From: CAYHPY01 sp964358485
GTDB taxonomy: Bacteria; Elusimicrobiota; Elusimicrobia; UBA1565; UBA9628
Length of the DNA stretch: 30,975 nt
Assembly (NCBI GenBank): GCA_964358485.1
Contig: CAYHPY010000040.1
Location: 1 to 30,975, forward strand
Direction of reading: 5' to 3'
Shown: one piece after another, positions 6,886 to 15,189 of the stretch
Position numbering within the stretch: position 1 is the first letter of the stretch
How the letters are laid out: every line of letters starts with the position of its first letter
Notes under the pieces: generated by a model
The model's input: the letters and a program-made list of their open reading frames with translations, nothing else
The model's database searches: none
What the model was told of the DNA's origin: nothing
Position numbers and translations under genes: made by a program

Positions 6886-9800
6886 TCAGCGGATTCGCTT
6901 TAGGGCCGATCGCGCCCGTTCCCGGGCCACGGGATCCGCGCTTTGGGCCGCCTGGCGCAGGGCTGCCCCGGCGGCTTTTCCCATCCGGGCCAAGGCCTCG
7001 GCGGCCTTGAGTCCGACTTGGGGGTCGGGGTCGGCCAGCGCGCGCGCCAGCGCGGGGGCGGCGGTTCGGGCCGTCGGTCCCAGGTCGAAAAGCGCGCCGG
7101 CGGCGTGAAACCGGGTCATGGGGTTCGGGCTGCGCAGGGCCCGGGTCAGGCCCGGGACGGCCGCGGGTCCGAATTTCCCAAGGGCCTCCGCCGCCAGGAA
7201 GCCGGCGTAGGGGCGGTTGCCTTCCAGGATGGCGAGAAGGGCCGGCAGCGCGCCCCGCGCCCCGGGTCCCAGGCGGCCAAGGGTTTCGATCGCGCGGGCC
7301 GAAAGCCGGGGATCGTCGGCGTTGCGGGCCAAGTCCGCCAGGGCCGGGGCCGCCGAACGGGCTCCCGGGCCGAGCTGGCCGAGGGCCTCGACGGCCCGCA
7401 GGCGGAGAAGGGGTTCCGCGCGCGGGTCGGCCGCGGCGGCCGTCAGGGCGGGGGCGGCGCCGGCGGCTTGAGGTCCCGCGGCCCCCAGAGCCGTCACGGC
7501 GTTGACGCGGACGAGCGGGTCGTCCGACTCCCGGGCCGCTTCGGCCAGTATCGGGAGGATTTCAGGGAGGTTGAGTCCCATGGCCGACAGAGTTAGGGCC
7601 GCCTCGAGCCGAATCTTCGCTTCGGCGGAGGCCAGCGATTCTTCCAGGGTTTTCCGGGCGCCAGGGTGTCCCGGCTCCAGGGAAACCAGCGCCGCCGCGG
7701 ATTTGATGCGGACCATGGCCTCGGAATCGTCCAGGGCCGAAGCCAGCGCCGGGCGGGCCCCCAGGGCGGCTTCCCCGAAGGAATGGAGAGTCCACGCCGC
7801 GGCGGCTCGGACCGAAGAGTCGGAATCTTTGAGCCCCTCGGCGCAGGCCGAGACTCCGGCCGGGCCCATTTTTTCAAGGGCTTGCCGGCAGGCCACGATG
7901 AGGACCAGGTCGCGGGCTTTGAGCGCGCGGCCCAAGGCCTCCAGCAGGGCTCTTGAAGAAGGGGCGGCCTTGGGGCCGAACCGTCCCAGGGCCGCCGCCG
8001 CCTTCAGGCGGGACGGCGCGTCCGCGGAGCTGAGGGCCTCGGAGAGCACGGGCACGGCCGATAGCGATTGTTCCCGGCCGGAGCCGATGAGCGAAAGCGA
8101 CGACGCCGATTCCAGGCGGACGGCCGCGTCCTTGTCCTTCAAGGACCGGACCAGGCCCCGGACGGCTTTGGGAGACGGGGCGGCCTCCACGCGGCCCAGG
8201 GCGGCGGCGGCGTTGTAGCGGAGGACCGGGTCCTTGGATTTCAGGGATCGCACCAAAGCGGGGAGGTGCTTGTTTGAGACCGGGTCGATGTCGGCCAAGG
8301 CGTCGGCCGCGGCCCAACGGACCCAATCTTTCCGGTCCTTGAGGGCGGCTCGAAGCGCCGGAACGGCGGGGAGGGCCTCGTCGCGCAAGGCCCCCAAGGC
8401 CTGAGCCGCTTTGGACCGGACGTTCTCGTCGCGGTCGGAGCGCAGGACCCGGGTCAATTCTCCGAGCGCGGCGCGCGCCGGCGGGCCGATGATGCCAAGC
8501 GCCCGCGCGGCTTGGAAGCGAAGCACGGGGTCTCCGGCCGAGAGAGCCGCGGTCAGGACCGGGATCGCGGCGGAGGCGGTCGGGTCGATTTGGGCCAGGG
8601 CGCAGGCCGCCTGGACTCGGACGCCGGGGTCCGCCTCGGTCAGCGCGGCCACCAGCGGCCCCACGGCCTCGCGGGCGGCCGGACCGATGTTTCCCAGCGC
8701 CTGGGCCGCGGCGCCCTTCAAGGCGGGGGCGGCCGAAGGAGACCGGATCAATTCGGAGAGGGAGCGGACGGCGGGGGCGGCCAAGGGCCCCATGCGGGCC
8801 AACGAGGAGGCGGCCGTCAGGGCGCCGTCCTCGGCCCCTTGGCGGTTTAGGGCCAGCGTGATTTCCGCCCGGCCGTTGGGATAGACGAGGGCCGGAACCT
8901 CCGCCGTCGCCGGGGGAAGGGGTTCGCCCGAAGTCCTGAGGGCTTCGATCAGAAGGGGGACCGCGTCGGGGCTGTTCGGGTCGATGGCCGCCAGCGCCGC
9001 CGCGGCGGCTTGTCGGGCCGGAGGGAGGGGGTCGGCGAACCGCTCCCGAAGAGCTTGGGCGACGGCGGGGGCCTGGGGCGAGCCCGGGGCCAACTGCGCC
9101 AAAGCCCCGGCCGCGGCGGCCCGCACCGAGCCGTCGGAATCCTGGAGCGCCGTCATGAGAACCGGAAGGACCTCGGGCGCGCCGGGGTCGACCGCCGCCA
9201 GCCCGAGGGCGGCGAGGTAGCGCACGGAGGGAAAGGGGTCCCGGAGCGCGCCTCTGAGGGCATCGACGGCTTTTTGGGAATCGTCCCGCCGGGGGGGTTT
9301 CCCGGAGAGCATCAATTTGGGAACGGCCTCCGCCGCGAGGACCCGGAGAAACGGCTCCCGGGCCGACAAGGACTCCGCCGCCGCCCGCAGGGCTTCGGGG
9401 GAGGAGGGCGCGATCGCGGCCAAGGCCACGGCGGCCGCGTGGCTCGGGGAACCCCCTCCTTCGCGGATGGATTTCACCAAGGCCCCCCGGGCCTGGGAGG
9501 CGCGCGGCCCGAGCTTTCCCAGGGCTAGAGCGCTCATCGTTCGCAAGCCCGGATCCCGGTGCGCCAGCGCCCGGATCAAAACCGGAACGAATTCCACCGA
9601 GGCGCAATCCAGGAGCGCCAGAGAATTGGCCGCCAAGAAGGCCACCCCGTCCCGCTTGTCGCGCAGAGCCGGGCGCAGGGCTCCCACGGCGGGGGCCGCC
9701 CCGGGGCCTTCGGGGTCCAGGCGGCCCATCGCGCCGGCCGCGAGGGTCCGAAGGTAGGGATTGGGTCCCTCCAGAGCCCGGATCAATTCGACCAGGAGGG

Positions 9801-10737
9801 AGGGGTCGGAGGGATCGGCGGAGGCCAGGATGCCCGCCGCCGCCGCCCGGCGCAGCGGATCGGCGCCCTTGAGTTCGGCCGTCAGGGAGGCGACCGCGGC
9901 TTTGGAGGCCGGGGCGACCGCGGCCAGGGCGCCGGCCGCCCGCAGGCGAATCCACGGATCGGCGTCGGCGAGCAGTTCGATCAGGGCCGCGGAAGCGGGT
10001 TCCCCGCTCGGACCTAGGTCCGACAGGGCCCGAAGGGCGGTTTCCCGGGTTCGCTTCTCCGGGGACCCAAGCGCCGAAATCAGGACGCCGAGCGTCGCGG
10101 CGGGCGGGGGGGAGAGGCGGACCGCCAGGGCGGCCGCTTTGAACCGGAGGGAAATATCGCCTTCCCGCATGGCCTGCTCCAGGGCGGCGGCGGACTCGGG
10201 GGAGCCGGGATTGAGGCGCGCCAGGGCCCCGGCCGCGCAAATTCGCTCCGAAGCGTCCGGGGCGGCGGCGCCACGGGCCAGGAGGGGCGCGACCCTCTTG
10301 GCCGCGTCGTTTCCCGCCTCGCCCAGGGCGCGCGCCGCGCGGCAGCGATGCTCCGGGTCCTCCGACGACAGGGCGGCGGCCAGGACCATTTCGGCCTCGA
10401 CCGGCAGACGAGGTAAAGAATAGGCGGCGGCCTCGGCGCAGGCCAGGCGCAAGGCCTGGTCCCGGCCTTTGAGGCATTTCCGAATCGCCGGCCCCGAATC
10501 GGCGAGCCAGGTCAAAGCCTCCAGGGCGCGTTCCCTAACCGTTTCCTCGGGGCTTCCCGCGGCCCGGAGCAGTTCCAGGGTCAGTTCCCGCCGAGGGGCG
10601 GCTTGCAGGGAATCGAGCTCGCCCAGGGCGCCCCGGCTGAGGCTTTCATCGGCGGCCAGCAGGCGCAGGCCCAAATCCCCCGCGGCGGCGGGGGAAACGG
10701 CGGCGCACAGGGCGAAAAAGAAGGCGGGCAAGCTCAT
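6886..10737 (-). CDS. Giant exported HEAT-repeat solenoid protein
   Basis: A 1283-residue protein made almost wholly of HEAT repeats after the signal peptide MSLPAFFFALCAAVSPAAAG. The unit of about 36-39 residues follows the pattern LG.lGP.A..A.P.L...L.D.dp.vR..Aa.ALg.i and recurs about thirty times, e.g. ALGNIGPAAREAVGPLV and ALGIIGPPARAALGELT. HEAT solenoids bind proteins and have no catalysis of their own; a periplasmic or outer-membrane scaffold is the likely role. Repeats have drifted too far in DNA to be a nucleotide tandem repeat. Start ATG 10737 has GGAG six bases upstream and TATAAT at 10781-10776. It is transcribed alone, divergent from the cyclase gene. No other recognisable domain was seen. 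Confidence 0.9.
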   Translation of the reverse strand: MSLPAFFFALCAAVSPAAAGDLGLRLLAADESLSRGALGELDSLQAAPRRELTLELLRAAGSPEETVRERALEALTWLADSGPAIRKCLKGRDQALRLACAEAAAYSLPRLPVEAEMVLAAALSSEDPEHRCRAARALGEAGNDAAKRVAPLLARGAAAPDASERICAAGALARLNPGSPESAAALEQAMREGDISLRFKAAALAVRLSPPPAATLGVLISALGSPEKRTRETALRALSDLGPSGEPASAALIELLADADPWIRLRAAGALAAVAPASKAAVASLTAELKGADPLRRAAAAGILASADPSDPSLLVELIRALEGPNPYLRTLAAGAMGRLDPEGPGAAPAVGALRPALRDKRDGVAFLAANSLALLDCASVEFVPVLIRALAHRDPGLRTMSALALGKLGPRASQARGALVKSIREGGGSPSHAAAVALAAIAPSSPEALRAAAESLSAREPFLRVLAAEAVPKLMLSGKPPRRDDSQKAVDALRGALRDPFPSVRYLAALGLAAVDPGAPEVLPVLMTALQDSDGSVRAAAAGALAQLAPGSPQAPAVAQALRERFADPLPPARQAAAAALAAIDPNSPDAVPLLIEALRTSGEPLPPATAEVPALVYPNGRAEITLALNRQGAEDGALTAASSLARMGPLAAPAVRSLSELIRSPSAAPALKGAAAQALGNIGPAAREAVGPLVAALTEADPGVRVQAACALAQIDPTASAAIPVLTAALSAGDPVLRFQAARALGIIGPPARAALGELTRVLRSDRDENVRSKAAQALGALRDEALPAVPALRAALKDRKDWVRWAAADALADIDPVSNKHLPALVRSLKSKDPVLRYNAAAALGRVEAAPSPKAVRGLVRSLKDKDAAVRLESASSLSLIGSGREQSLSAVPVLSEALSSADAPSRLKAAAALGRFGPKAAPSSRALLEALGRALKARDLVLIVACRQALEKMGPAGVSACAEGLKDSDSSVRAAAAWTLHSFGEAALGARPALASALDDSEAMVRIKSAAALVSLEPGHPGARKTLEESLASAEAKIRLEAALTLSAMGLNLPEILPILAEAARESDDPLVRVNAVTALGAAGPQAAGAAPALTAAAADPRAEPLLRLRAVEALGQLGPGARSAAPALADLARNADDPRLSARAIETLGRLGPGARGALPALLAILEGNRPYAGFLAAEALGKFGPAAVPGLTRALRSPNPMTRFHAAGALFDLGPTARTAAPALARALADPDPQVGLKAAEALARMGKAAGAALRQAAQSADPVARERARSALKRIR

Positions 10738-10775
10738 GGGTTTCTCCGCGCGGGCGGCGGGCCGGCGCGAGGCCG

Positions 10776-10781
10776 ATTATA
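10776..10781 (-). promoter_or_regulatory. -10 box (TATAAT) of the HEAT-repeat gene
   Basis: TATAAT on the minus strand about 38 nt before ATG 10737, leaving a leader of ~30 nt with a GGAG ribosome binding site at 10747-10744. No convincing -35. Confidence 0.45.
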
Positions 10782-10792
10782 TATTACTTCGA

Positions 10793-10822
10793 TTGACCGC
10801 TTCCGTCGGGAATTGATATCCT
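10793..10822 (+). promoter_or_regulatory. Promoter TTGACC-N18-TATCCT of the cyclase gene
   Basis: TTGACC (10793-10798), 18 nt spacer and TATCCT (10817-10822) on the plus strand. ATG 10853 follows after a ~24 nt leader with no visible Shine-Dalgarno. It sits back to back with the HEAT-gene promoter. Confidence 0.5.
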
Positions 10823-10852
10823 CCTACCTAGTCCGCCGGACCATTTTCAACG

Positions 10853-11950
10853 ATGAGCAAGGGGCCAACCCCGGACCAATCCGCCGCCGGTTCCAAGCCG
10901 GCCTCCGCCCCCGCGGCCCTGAAATTCGTCTACTTTCTTCTGAGGAGCGTCGTCTTCGGTTTCCGCGTGGTTCGGTGGGTTTTGTTGGCGGCGATCCTGT
11001 CGTTTTTCGCCTCGGTCGCCCTGGGAAACTTCCGCGACGTGGGCAAGAACAAGGCCCTGACCGGATTTTTGGAGAAGGAGCGGGCGCTGGAGAGACCGGC
11101 GATCGAATTCCTGCAAACCACGATTCCGACCAACTTCAAGGGCGTGGACGTCTCCCGTTGGATGCTGCTTCTGGGAATCTATCTGGCCTCCGTCGGCATC
11201 GGGATGGGCGGCGAGCGCATCGACGAGCGGGCTTTCCTAATGAAACGCCGGCTGGATGGCGCGCCCGTCCCTCGCCCCCAGGCGGCTTCGCCCGTCCAAT
11301 CCCACCACCCGCCCCGGGGGGCGCAGAAACCGTCCAAGCTGGAGCGCGACGCCGAGGGACTGGTCAAGGGCGAGAAAGTCGACCGGGAAAAGCTCCTGGA
11401 AATCTACGCCCAGGCCAAGAAAAGCCTGGAACAGCAAAAGCGCCTCCTGTCCTTCCTGTCCATCGACGTCGTGGACTCTACCGGAATGAAGAAAGGGGAG
11501 GCGCCCGAGATCGCCGAGCTGGATTTCCGGCAATACAAGCACCTCGTGGAAAAGGCCCTGGAGGAAAACGGTTTTCTCAAGGCGACCTGGACCCCGGATG
11601 GCGTCATGATCTGTTTCGGCAGCGTCCTGGACTCGGTCCGGGCCGCGGAGCAGATTCTCACCGACCTGGCGGAGTTCAACCGCAAGGTCAAGGCCATCAA
11701 GGCGGACTTCAAGCTTCGCGTCGGAATCAACGCCGGCGAGGTGTCCTACGACGAGGATATGAAAATGGAGGAGATGACCGACCGGGTCATCGACATCGCG
11801 GGGCACATGCAGAAACACGGGGCCGTGGACGCCGTCTGCATCAGCCGCCAAGCCATCGAGCCGCACCTCAAGGAGTTTTCGTTCCAGCCGGCGGGTCGCG
11901 AGGTGGACGGCTGCGAGGTCTTCGAGTGGCGCCCGAACCCGACCGCCTAG
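10853..11950 (+). CDS. Membrane class III adenylate/guanylate cyclase homologue with altered catalytic residues
   Basis: A 365-residue protein with two N-terminal membrane segments (about 36-58 and 101-118), a Pro-rich linker, a helix (~160-197) like the signalling helix of cyclases, and a C-terminal class III cyclase domain (~198-345). The metal-binding aspartates are present: Asp205 in FLSIDVVDST and Asp249 in TPDGVMICF; LRVGINAGEV follows. The usual VNxAxR pair that stabilises the transition state is changed: DRVIDIAGHMQ has Asp314 for Asn and His318 for Arg. It may be a pseudo-cyclase or use another chemistry. The N-terminal membrane part suggests an input or anchoring role. It ends 10 nt from the convergent GDPD gene. 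Confidence 0.82.
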   Translation: MSKGPTPDQSAAGSKPASAPAALKFVYFLLRSVVFGFRVVRWVLLAAILSFFASVALGNFRDVGKNKALTGFLEKERALERPAIEFLQTTIPTNFKGVDVSRWMLLLGIYLASVGIGMGGERIDERAFLMKRRLDGAPVPRPQAASPVQSHHPPRGAQKPSKLERDAEGLVKGEKVDREKLLEIYAQAKKSLEQQKRLLSFLSIDVVDSTGMKKGEAPEIAELDFRQYKHLVEKALEENGFLKATWTPDGVMICFGSVLDSVRAAEQILTDLAEFNRKVKAIKADFKLRVGINAGEVSYDEDMKMEEMTDRVIDIAGHMQKHGAVDAVCISRQAIEPHLKEFSFQPAGREVDGCEVFEWRPNPTA

Positions 11951-11960
11951 ACCGGGCCGC

Positions 11961-13496
11961 CTAGGGCTGGAGGCCCTTCAGGACGGCGGGGAAATCCGTT
12001 TCGATTCCGGTGGCCCCCGCTTCCCCGGCCCGCAGCATCGATTCCGGGTCCAGGGCCGTGTAGGCGGTGACGGACATGCCGTGTTTGCGCGCCCCGGCGG
12101 TCAATTCCGGCGTGACCAGGCTCAGGTCGAGGTCAAATCCCGTGACTCCCTCGGCTTTGAGCCGGAGGAATTCCTCATCGCCGGCCGGGACGCCTCCGTA
12201 GAGAATTTCCGCGCCCCGGACATGCTTGAGGATGTCGGCGTAGGATTTGGCCTCCACGCCCCGGTAAATCCGGATCGCCTCCGGCCCGACTCCGGCCTGG
12301 CGCATGGCCTTGGCGATGGCCCGGCCCATGCCCGCAAGCTTGGTGTCGAGCATGAGGGGTCCTCGTCCCTTGGCGGCGGCCAGAGCCTCGGCCAAGGTGG
12401 GGACCCGTTCCCCGGCGTAGGCGGGATCGAACCAGGAGCCCGCGTCGAGGCTCTTGATTTTCGAAAGGCGCATTTGGGACACATGGCCCGCGCCGTCGGT
12501 TGTCCGGTCCACCCGTTCGTCATGCATGAGGACCGCGACCCGGTCGGAGGTCATTCGGATGTCGACCTCGGCGGCGTCGGCCCCGGTTTGGAAGGCGAGG
12601 TGGATGGAGGCCAAGGTGTTCTCGGGCGCGCAGCAGGAGGCCCCGCGGTGCCCGTAGATTTGCAGGCGGCGAGGAAGGCGCCGGGTTTCGGGCGGGGGCG
12701 GTGGGCCCGGGCGTCCGGGCTCCCCGGAGACGCCTCCGAGGGCGCGGATCTCGCCCATGGGCAGGAGGCGGTCGGTGAAAAGCAACCCCGAGAGATAGAC
12801 CGGCGCCGTCTCTCCATCGTTGTCCGCGAACAGGAGCAGGGATTTCAGCAGGGACCACCGGCAACGCTTTTCGGGGCCATCGGTGATCCGGCTTCCGAGG
12901 AAGGCTCCGTCCACGAAGAGCTGGAGTTGCCCGGTGCCTCCCGAGCCCAGGGCGGATTGGACGGCCACCGCGATCCTGCGCCAAGTCCCGATGCCCATCG
13001 CGCCGAAATAGGCGTTGCCGAGCCCCAGGGACAGCCCCCGTTCCATGGTCCCCACCTTGGCGAATAGATCGGCGTCGTCGGCGTTGGCGGGGTCGGTTTG
13101 CAGGAGGGCGCGGTAGTCGGGTCCGCCCTGGGGCCAGAGGGCGTCGAAGATCAAGGTGTAGTTCGACACCAGCCCGTCCCGGCGAAAAACTCCGTTGGGG
13201 GGGGAGGCGTGGGTGAGTTCCAGGCCCTGCTCCTTTCCGGCGGCGGGCAAGGCGAGAACCGTTTTCCTCCCGCCCGGAGGAGGCGCCAGGCCCTCGGCGG
13301 AGGCGTCGACGATCCTCGGCTCGCCGAGCCCGCGCCACTTGAGTCGGGCCGGGCCGGAGGAGGCGGCCAACGGCGCCGCGGGATCGGAAAAATTCCAAGT
13401 CGTGGGTCCGGCCGGGGGGAGGCGAGCCGCAGGCGCGGCGGCGCAGCCGGAAAAAAACAGGAGCAAGGCGGCCGGGAGGGGTTTTACGGAAGCCAC
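11961..13496 (-). CDS. Lipoprotein with LamG-like domain and glycerophosphodiester phosphodiesterase domain
   Basis: A 511-residue predicted lipoprotein: signal peptide with lipobox FSGC (Cys18). Residues ~95-250 look like a laminin-G/concanavalin-like jelly roll (SNYTLIFDALWP, WRRIAVAVQS, GQLQLFVDGAFLGS). After a Pro-rich linker comes a GDPD domain from ~280 with HRG (283-285), ENT (292-294), Glu310 and Asp312 (AEVDIRM) and catalytic His325. GDPDs hydrolyse glycerophosphodiesters to glycerol-3-phosphate and an alcohol such as ethanolamine. The start is GTG 13496, which overlaps the end of bcsG by 13 nt; the open frame upstream of it is bcsG shadow. Coupling to bcsG suggests work on lipid or polymer phosphoethanolamine products in the envelope; that is inference. 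Confidence 0.85.
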   Translation of the reverse strand: MASVKPLPAALLLFFSGCAAAPAARLPPAGPTTWNFSDPAAPLAASSGPARLKWRGLGEPRIVDASAEGLAPPPGGRKTVLALPAAGKEQGLELTHASPPNGVFRRDGLVSNYTLIFDALWPQGGPDYRALLQTDPANADDADLFAKVGTMERGLSLGLGNAYFGAMGIGTWRRIAVAVQSALGSGGTGQLQLFVDGAFLGSRITDGPEKRCRWSLLKSLLLFADNDGETAPVYLSGLLFTDRLLPMGEIRALGGVSGEPGRPGPPPPPETRRLPRRLQIYGHRGASCCAPENTLASIHLAFQTGADAAEVDIRMTSDRVAVLMHDERVDRTTDGAGHVSQMRLSKIKSLDAGSWFDPAYAGERVPTLAEALAAAKGRGPLMLDTKLAGMGRAIAKAMRQAGVGPEAIRIYRGVEAKSYADILKHVRGAEILYGGVPAGDEEFLRLKAEGVTGFDLDLSLVTPELTAGARKHGMSVTAYTALDPESMLRAGEAGATGIETDFPAVLKGLQP

Positions 13497-15022
13497 CCTT
13501 GGGAGTCGGGTGGGAGTTCCATCCAACCCCGGGGGCCGCCCTTGTATAGGAATTTGTCGCCCGATTGAAGGACTTGCGCGTTCTCGGCCTCGGAGAGGAA
13601 GCTGGTTTCGGGGAGAGGTTTGGCGGGCGGCACTCCCCCGGGGCGGCCGAAAGGGGGCGCGGCGATAAAGTCCGCCAAGGCCGAGGCCAGGGCGAGATAC
13701 CCGGCGGGACGGTCCATGACCTGGGCCCGGCCGGGGGAGGAGGGCTTTCCGGGGCCTATGAATTTGACCGCGGCGGGGACCATGGTGATGCGGGGCATGG
13801 GGATGGCCCGCAGGTCGGGGGCCTGGATTTTGGTTCCCGAGAGGGCGGCGCCGTGCTCTCCCACCAGCACGACCGCGACCCTTCTCCCGGACGATTCCAG
13901 GAGGGAGAAAAATTTCTCGAAGTCGTCGAACAGGGCCCGGGCGTTTTCGGCGTAGTAGCGGGCCTTTTCCTCCGAATTCGGGCGTTTTTGCCCGGCCCGG
14001 TGGGAACCTTGATGCAGGGAGATGGTGTTGAAATAGACCGCGGCGCGCTTGGCCCCGGAGGCTTGGCGCAGGCTCCACCAGCGTTTGAGGACGGCGAGAT
14101 CGGAGTAGATTGGGGTTTCGTCGAAATTGTACTTGGCGGGCGGCAGGTCCTCCACGGCCATCGGCGGGGGCGCTTTCCCATGGATCGTGAGGATTTTGGC
14201 CATGTCGTCGTAGCGGCCGTCGTGCGAGGCGGCCGCCCAAGTTTGGTAGCCGAGCTTTCGGAACTGCTCGAAGAGATAGCAGGAGTCCGAGGCGGCATTG
14301 AACAGCAGGGAATGGGGAACCTGCCCGCAGGGCGCCCGGAGCAGGCGCAGGGCCGCCGGATTGCTGTAGGAAGTCGCGGAATTGAAGCGCGTGAACAGCA
14401 AGTCAAACCGGGTTTTTAGGAAGGGGTGGTCGGAGAGTCCGGCCAGGTGGAGATCGTCCCAGGAGAAGGAGCAAACGTGCAGGAGAACGACGTCGAAGTC
14501 TCCCGCCATCGAAGCCGGAAACGGAACTTTCCGCCCGCGCTCCTCCGAGTAGAAATTTTCGACCAGGCTCAAATGCCTGTCGCCTCGAAGCGTGGAGGGC
14601 TTGAGGACGGGAGTCATTGCCAGGCCCAAGAGGACGACCGGGGTGAGCCGGACGCTCTTGGCCTGCGCCGCCCGGCAGACGGCCAGCAGCAGGCCCAAAC
14701 CCGCCACCACGGAAAGATTGACCGCCCCGGAAAGAAAGGACAGGAGATAATCCGCCGAGGGGGTGATTTGGGAGGCGAAGAGGAAGCGGAAAACCTCCCG
14801 GAAGGGGGGAAGGAGCGCTTCCCGCCAGAGCAGGACCGCGGCCAGCGGCAGGGCAAGGGCGGGCCGGAGCCTCTTCCATGTTCCCGCCCACGGCCCCGCG
14901 GTCCTTTCCGGGAGGATGAGGGCCAGCGCCAGAAAGACATTTCCGGCGAGCTCCGGGAATAGGTGGCCCGTCTGAAAAAGAACGATTTTTCCGAGGAAGT
15001 AGAAGTGCCAGCCGAAGGTCAT
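13484..15022 (-). CDS. bcsG: Cellulose phosphoethanolamine transferase BcsG
   Basis: A 512-residue inner-membrane enzyme that moves phosphoethanolamine from phosphatidylethanolamine to cellulose. Membrane segments fill residues ~5-140; the periplasmic alkaline-phosphatase-superfamily domain follows. Residues matching E. coli BcsG zinc and nucleophile positions (from memory of that protein) are Cys184 (HVCSFSWDDL), Ser220 (FNSATSYS), Glu389 and His390 (VGEHGAAL). Other shared blocks are LRLLRAPCGQ, CYLFEQFRKLGY, FNTISLHQG, ALFDDFEKFF and the C-terminal DKFLYKGGPRGW. It lacks the long low-complexity linker of the E. coli enzyme, hence its shorter length. Start ATG 15022 has TATAAT 12 nt upstream. 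It is divergent from bcsA and leads an operon with the GDPD lipoprotein. Confidence 0.92.
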   Translation of the reverse strand: MTFGWHFYFLGKIVLFQTGHLFPELAGNVFLALALILPERTAGPWAGTWKRLRPALALPLAAVLLWREALLPPFREVFRFLFASQITPSADYLLSFLSGAVNLSVVAGLGLLLAVCRAAQAKSVRLTPVVLLGLAMTPVLKPSTLRGDRHLSLVENFYSEERGRKVPFPASMAGDFDVVLLHVCSFSWDDLHLAGLSDHPFLKTRFDLLFTRFNSATSYSNPAALRLLRAPCGQVPHSLLFNAASDSCYLFEQFRKLGYQTWAAASHDGRYDDMAKILTIHGKAPPPMAVEDLPPAKYNFDETPIYSDLAVLKRWWSLRQASGAKRAAVYFNTISLHQGSHRAGQKRPNSEEKARYYAENARALFDDFEKFFSLLESSGRRVAVVLVGEHGAALSGTKIQAPDLRAIPMPRITMVPAAVKFIGPGKPSSPGRAQVMDRPAGYLALASALADFIAAPPFGRPGGVPPAKPLPETSFLSEAENAQVLQSGDKFLYKGGPRGWMELPPDSQGWLP

Positions 15023-15034
15023 TCCGAGGCACTC

Positions 15035-15040
15035 ATTATA
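15035..15040 (-). promoter_or_regulatory. -10 box (TATAAT) of bcsG
   Basis: TATAAT on the minus strand, 12 nt before ATG 15022. No clear -35. It shares a ~130 nt divergent control region with bcsA. Confidence 0.5.
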
Positions 15041-15141
15041 TCACTTGGGGAGGCCCATGCTGTCCAGGGCATTTGGGTCTTCCGGGGTAGGCCTTTGGAC
15101 CTATTTTGGATGTGGGTCTTTTGTTCATTTTTGTTTGGGCC

Positions 15142-15158
15142 ATCCGGCTCATACGGAT
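15142..15158. promoter_or_regulatory. Inverted repeat at the bcsA -35 position (possible operator)
   Basis: ATCCG (15142-15146), 7 nt, CGGAT (15154-15158): a perfect 5-7-5 inverted repeat lying over the expected -35 of the bcsA promoter. The same intergenic region has TGGGTCTT twice, at 15074-15081 and 15113-15120. Position suggests a regulator site; no regulator gene is adjacent. Confidence 0.3.
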
Positions 15159-15174
15159 CGGGGCGGGTTCGCGG

Positions 15175-15180
15175 TATGAT
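15175..15180 (+). promoter_or_regulatory. -10 box (TATGAT) of bcsA, 9 nt from ATG
   Basis: TATGAT followed by nine bases and ATG 15190, leaving only 1-3 nt of leader. There is no Shine-Dalgarno and no good -35, which fits activator dependence. Confidence 0.45.
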
Positions 15181-15189
15181 CTATGACCA

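Noticed and set aside
7874..10477. 867-codon open frame within the HEAT-repeat gene, same strand, other frame
   Set aside because: Composed of Arg/Gly/Pro-rich shadow sequence from the GC-rich HEAT repeats; no start signal or domain.
6886..10737. CRISPR or DNA tandem repeat in the HEAT gene region
   Set aside because: Periodicity is in protein sequence only; nucleotide copies are diverged and there are no spacers.
10603..11964. 453-codon plus-strand frame over the cyclase gene
   Set aside because: The cyclase frame has clear domain motifs; this is an Arg/Gly-rich alternative frame.
12081..13067. 328-codon plus-strand frame across the GDPD gene
   Set aside because: Antisense to the GDPD catalytic motifs; no independent support.
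11961..14240. Long GDPD frame starting at 14240
   Set aside because: The first ~250 codons are shadow of bcsG; signal peptide and lipobox place the start at GTG 13496.
15100..15140. T-rich stretch between bcsG and bcsA as a terminator
   Set aside because: It lies between divergent promoters, with no stem before it.
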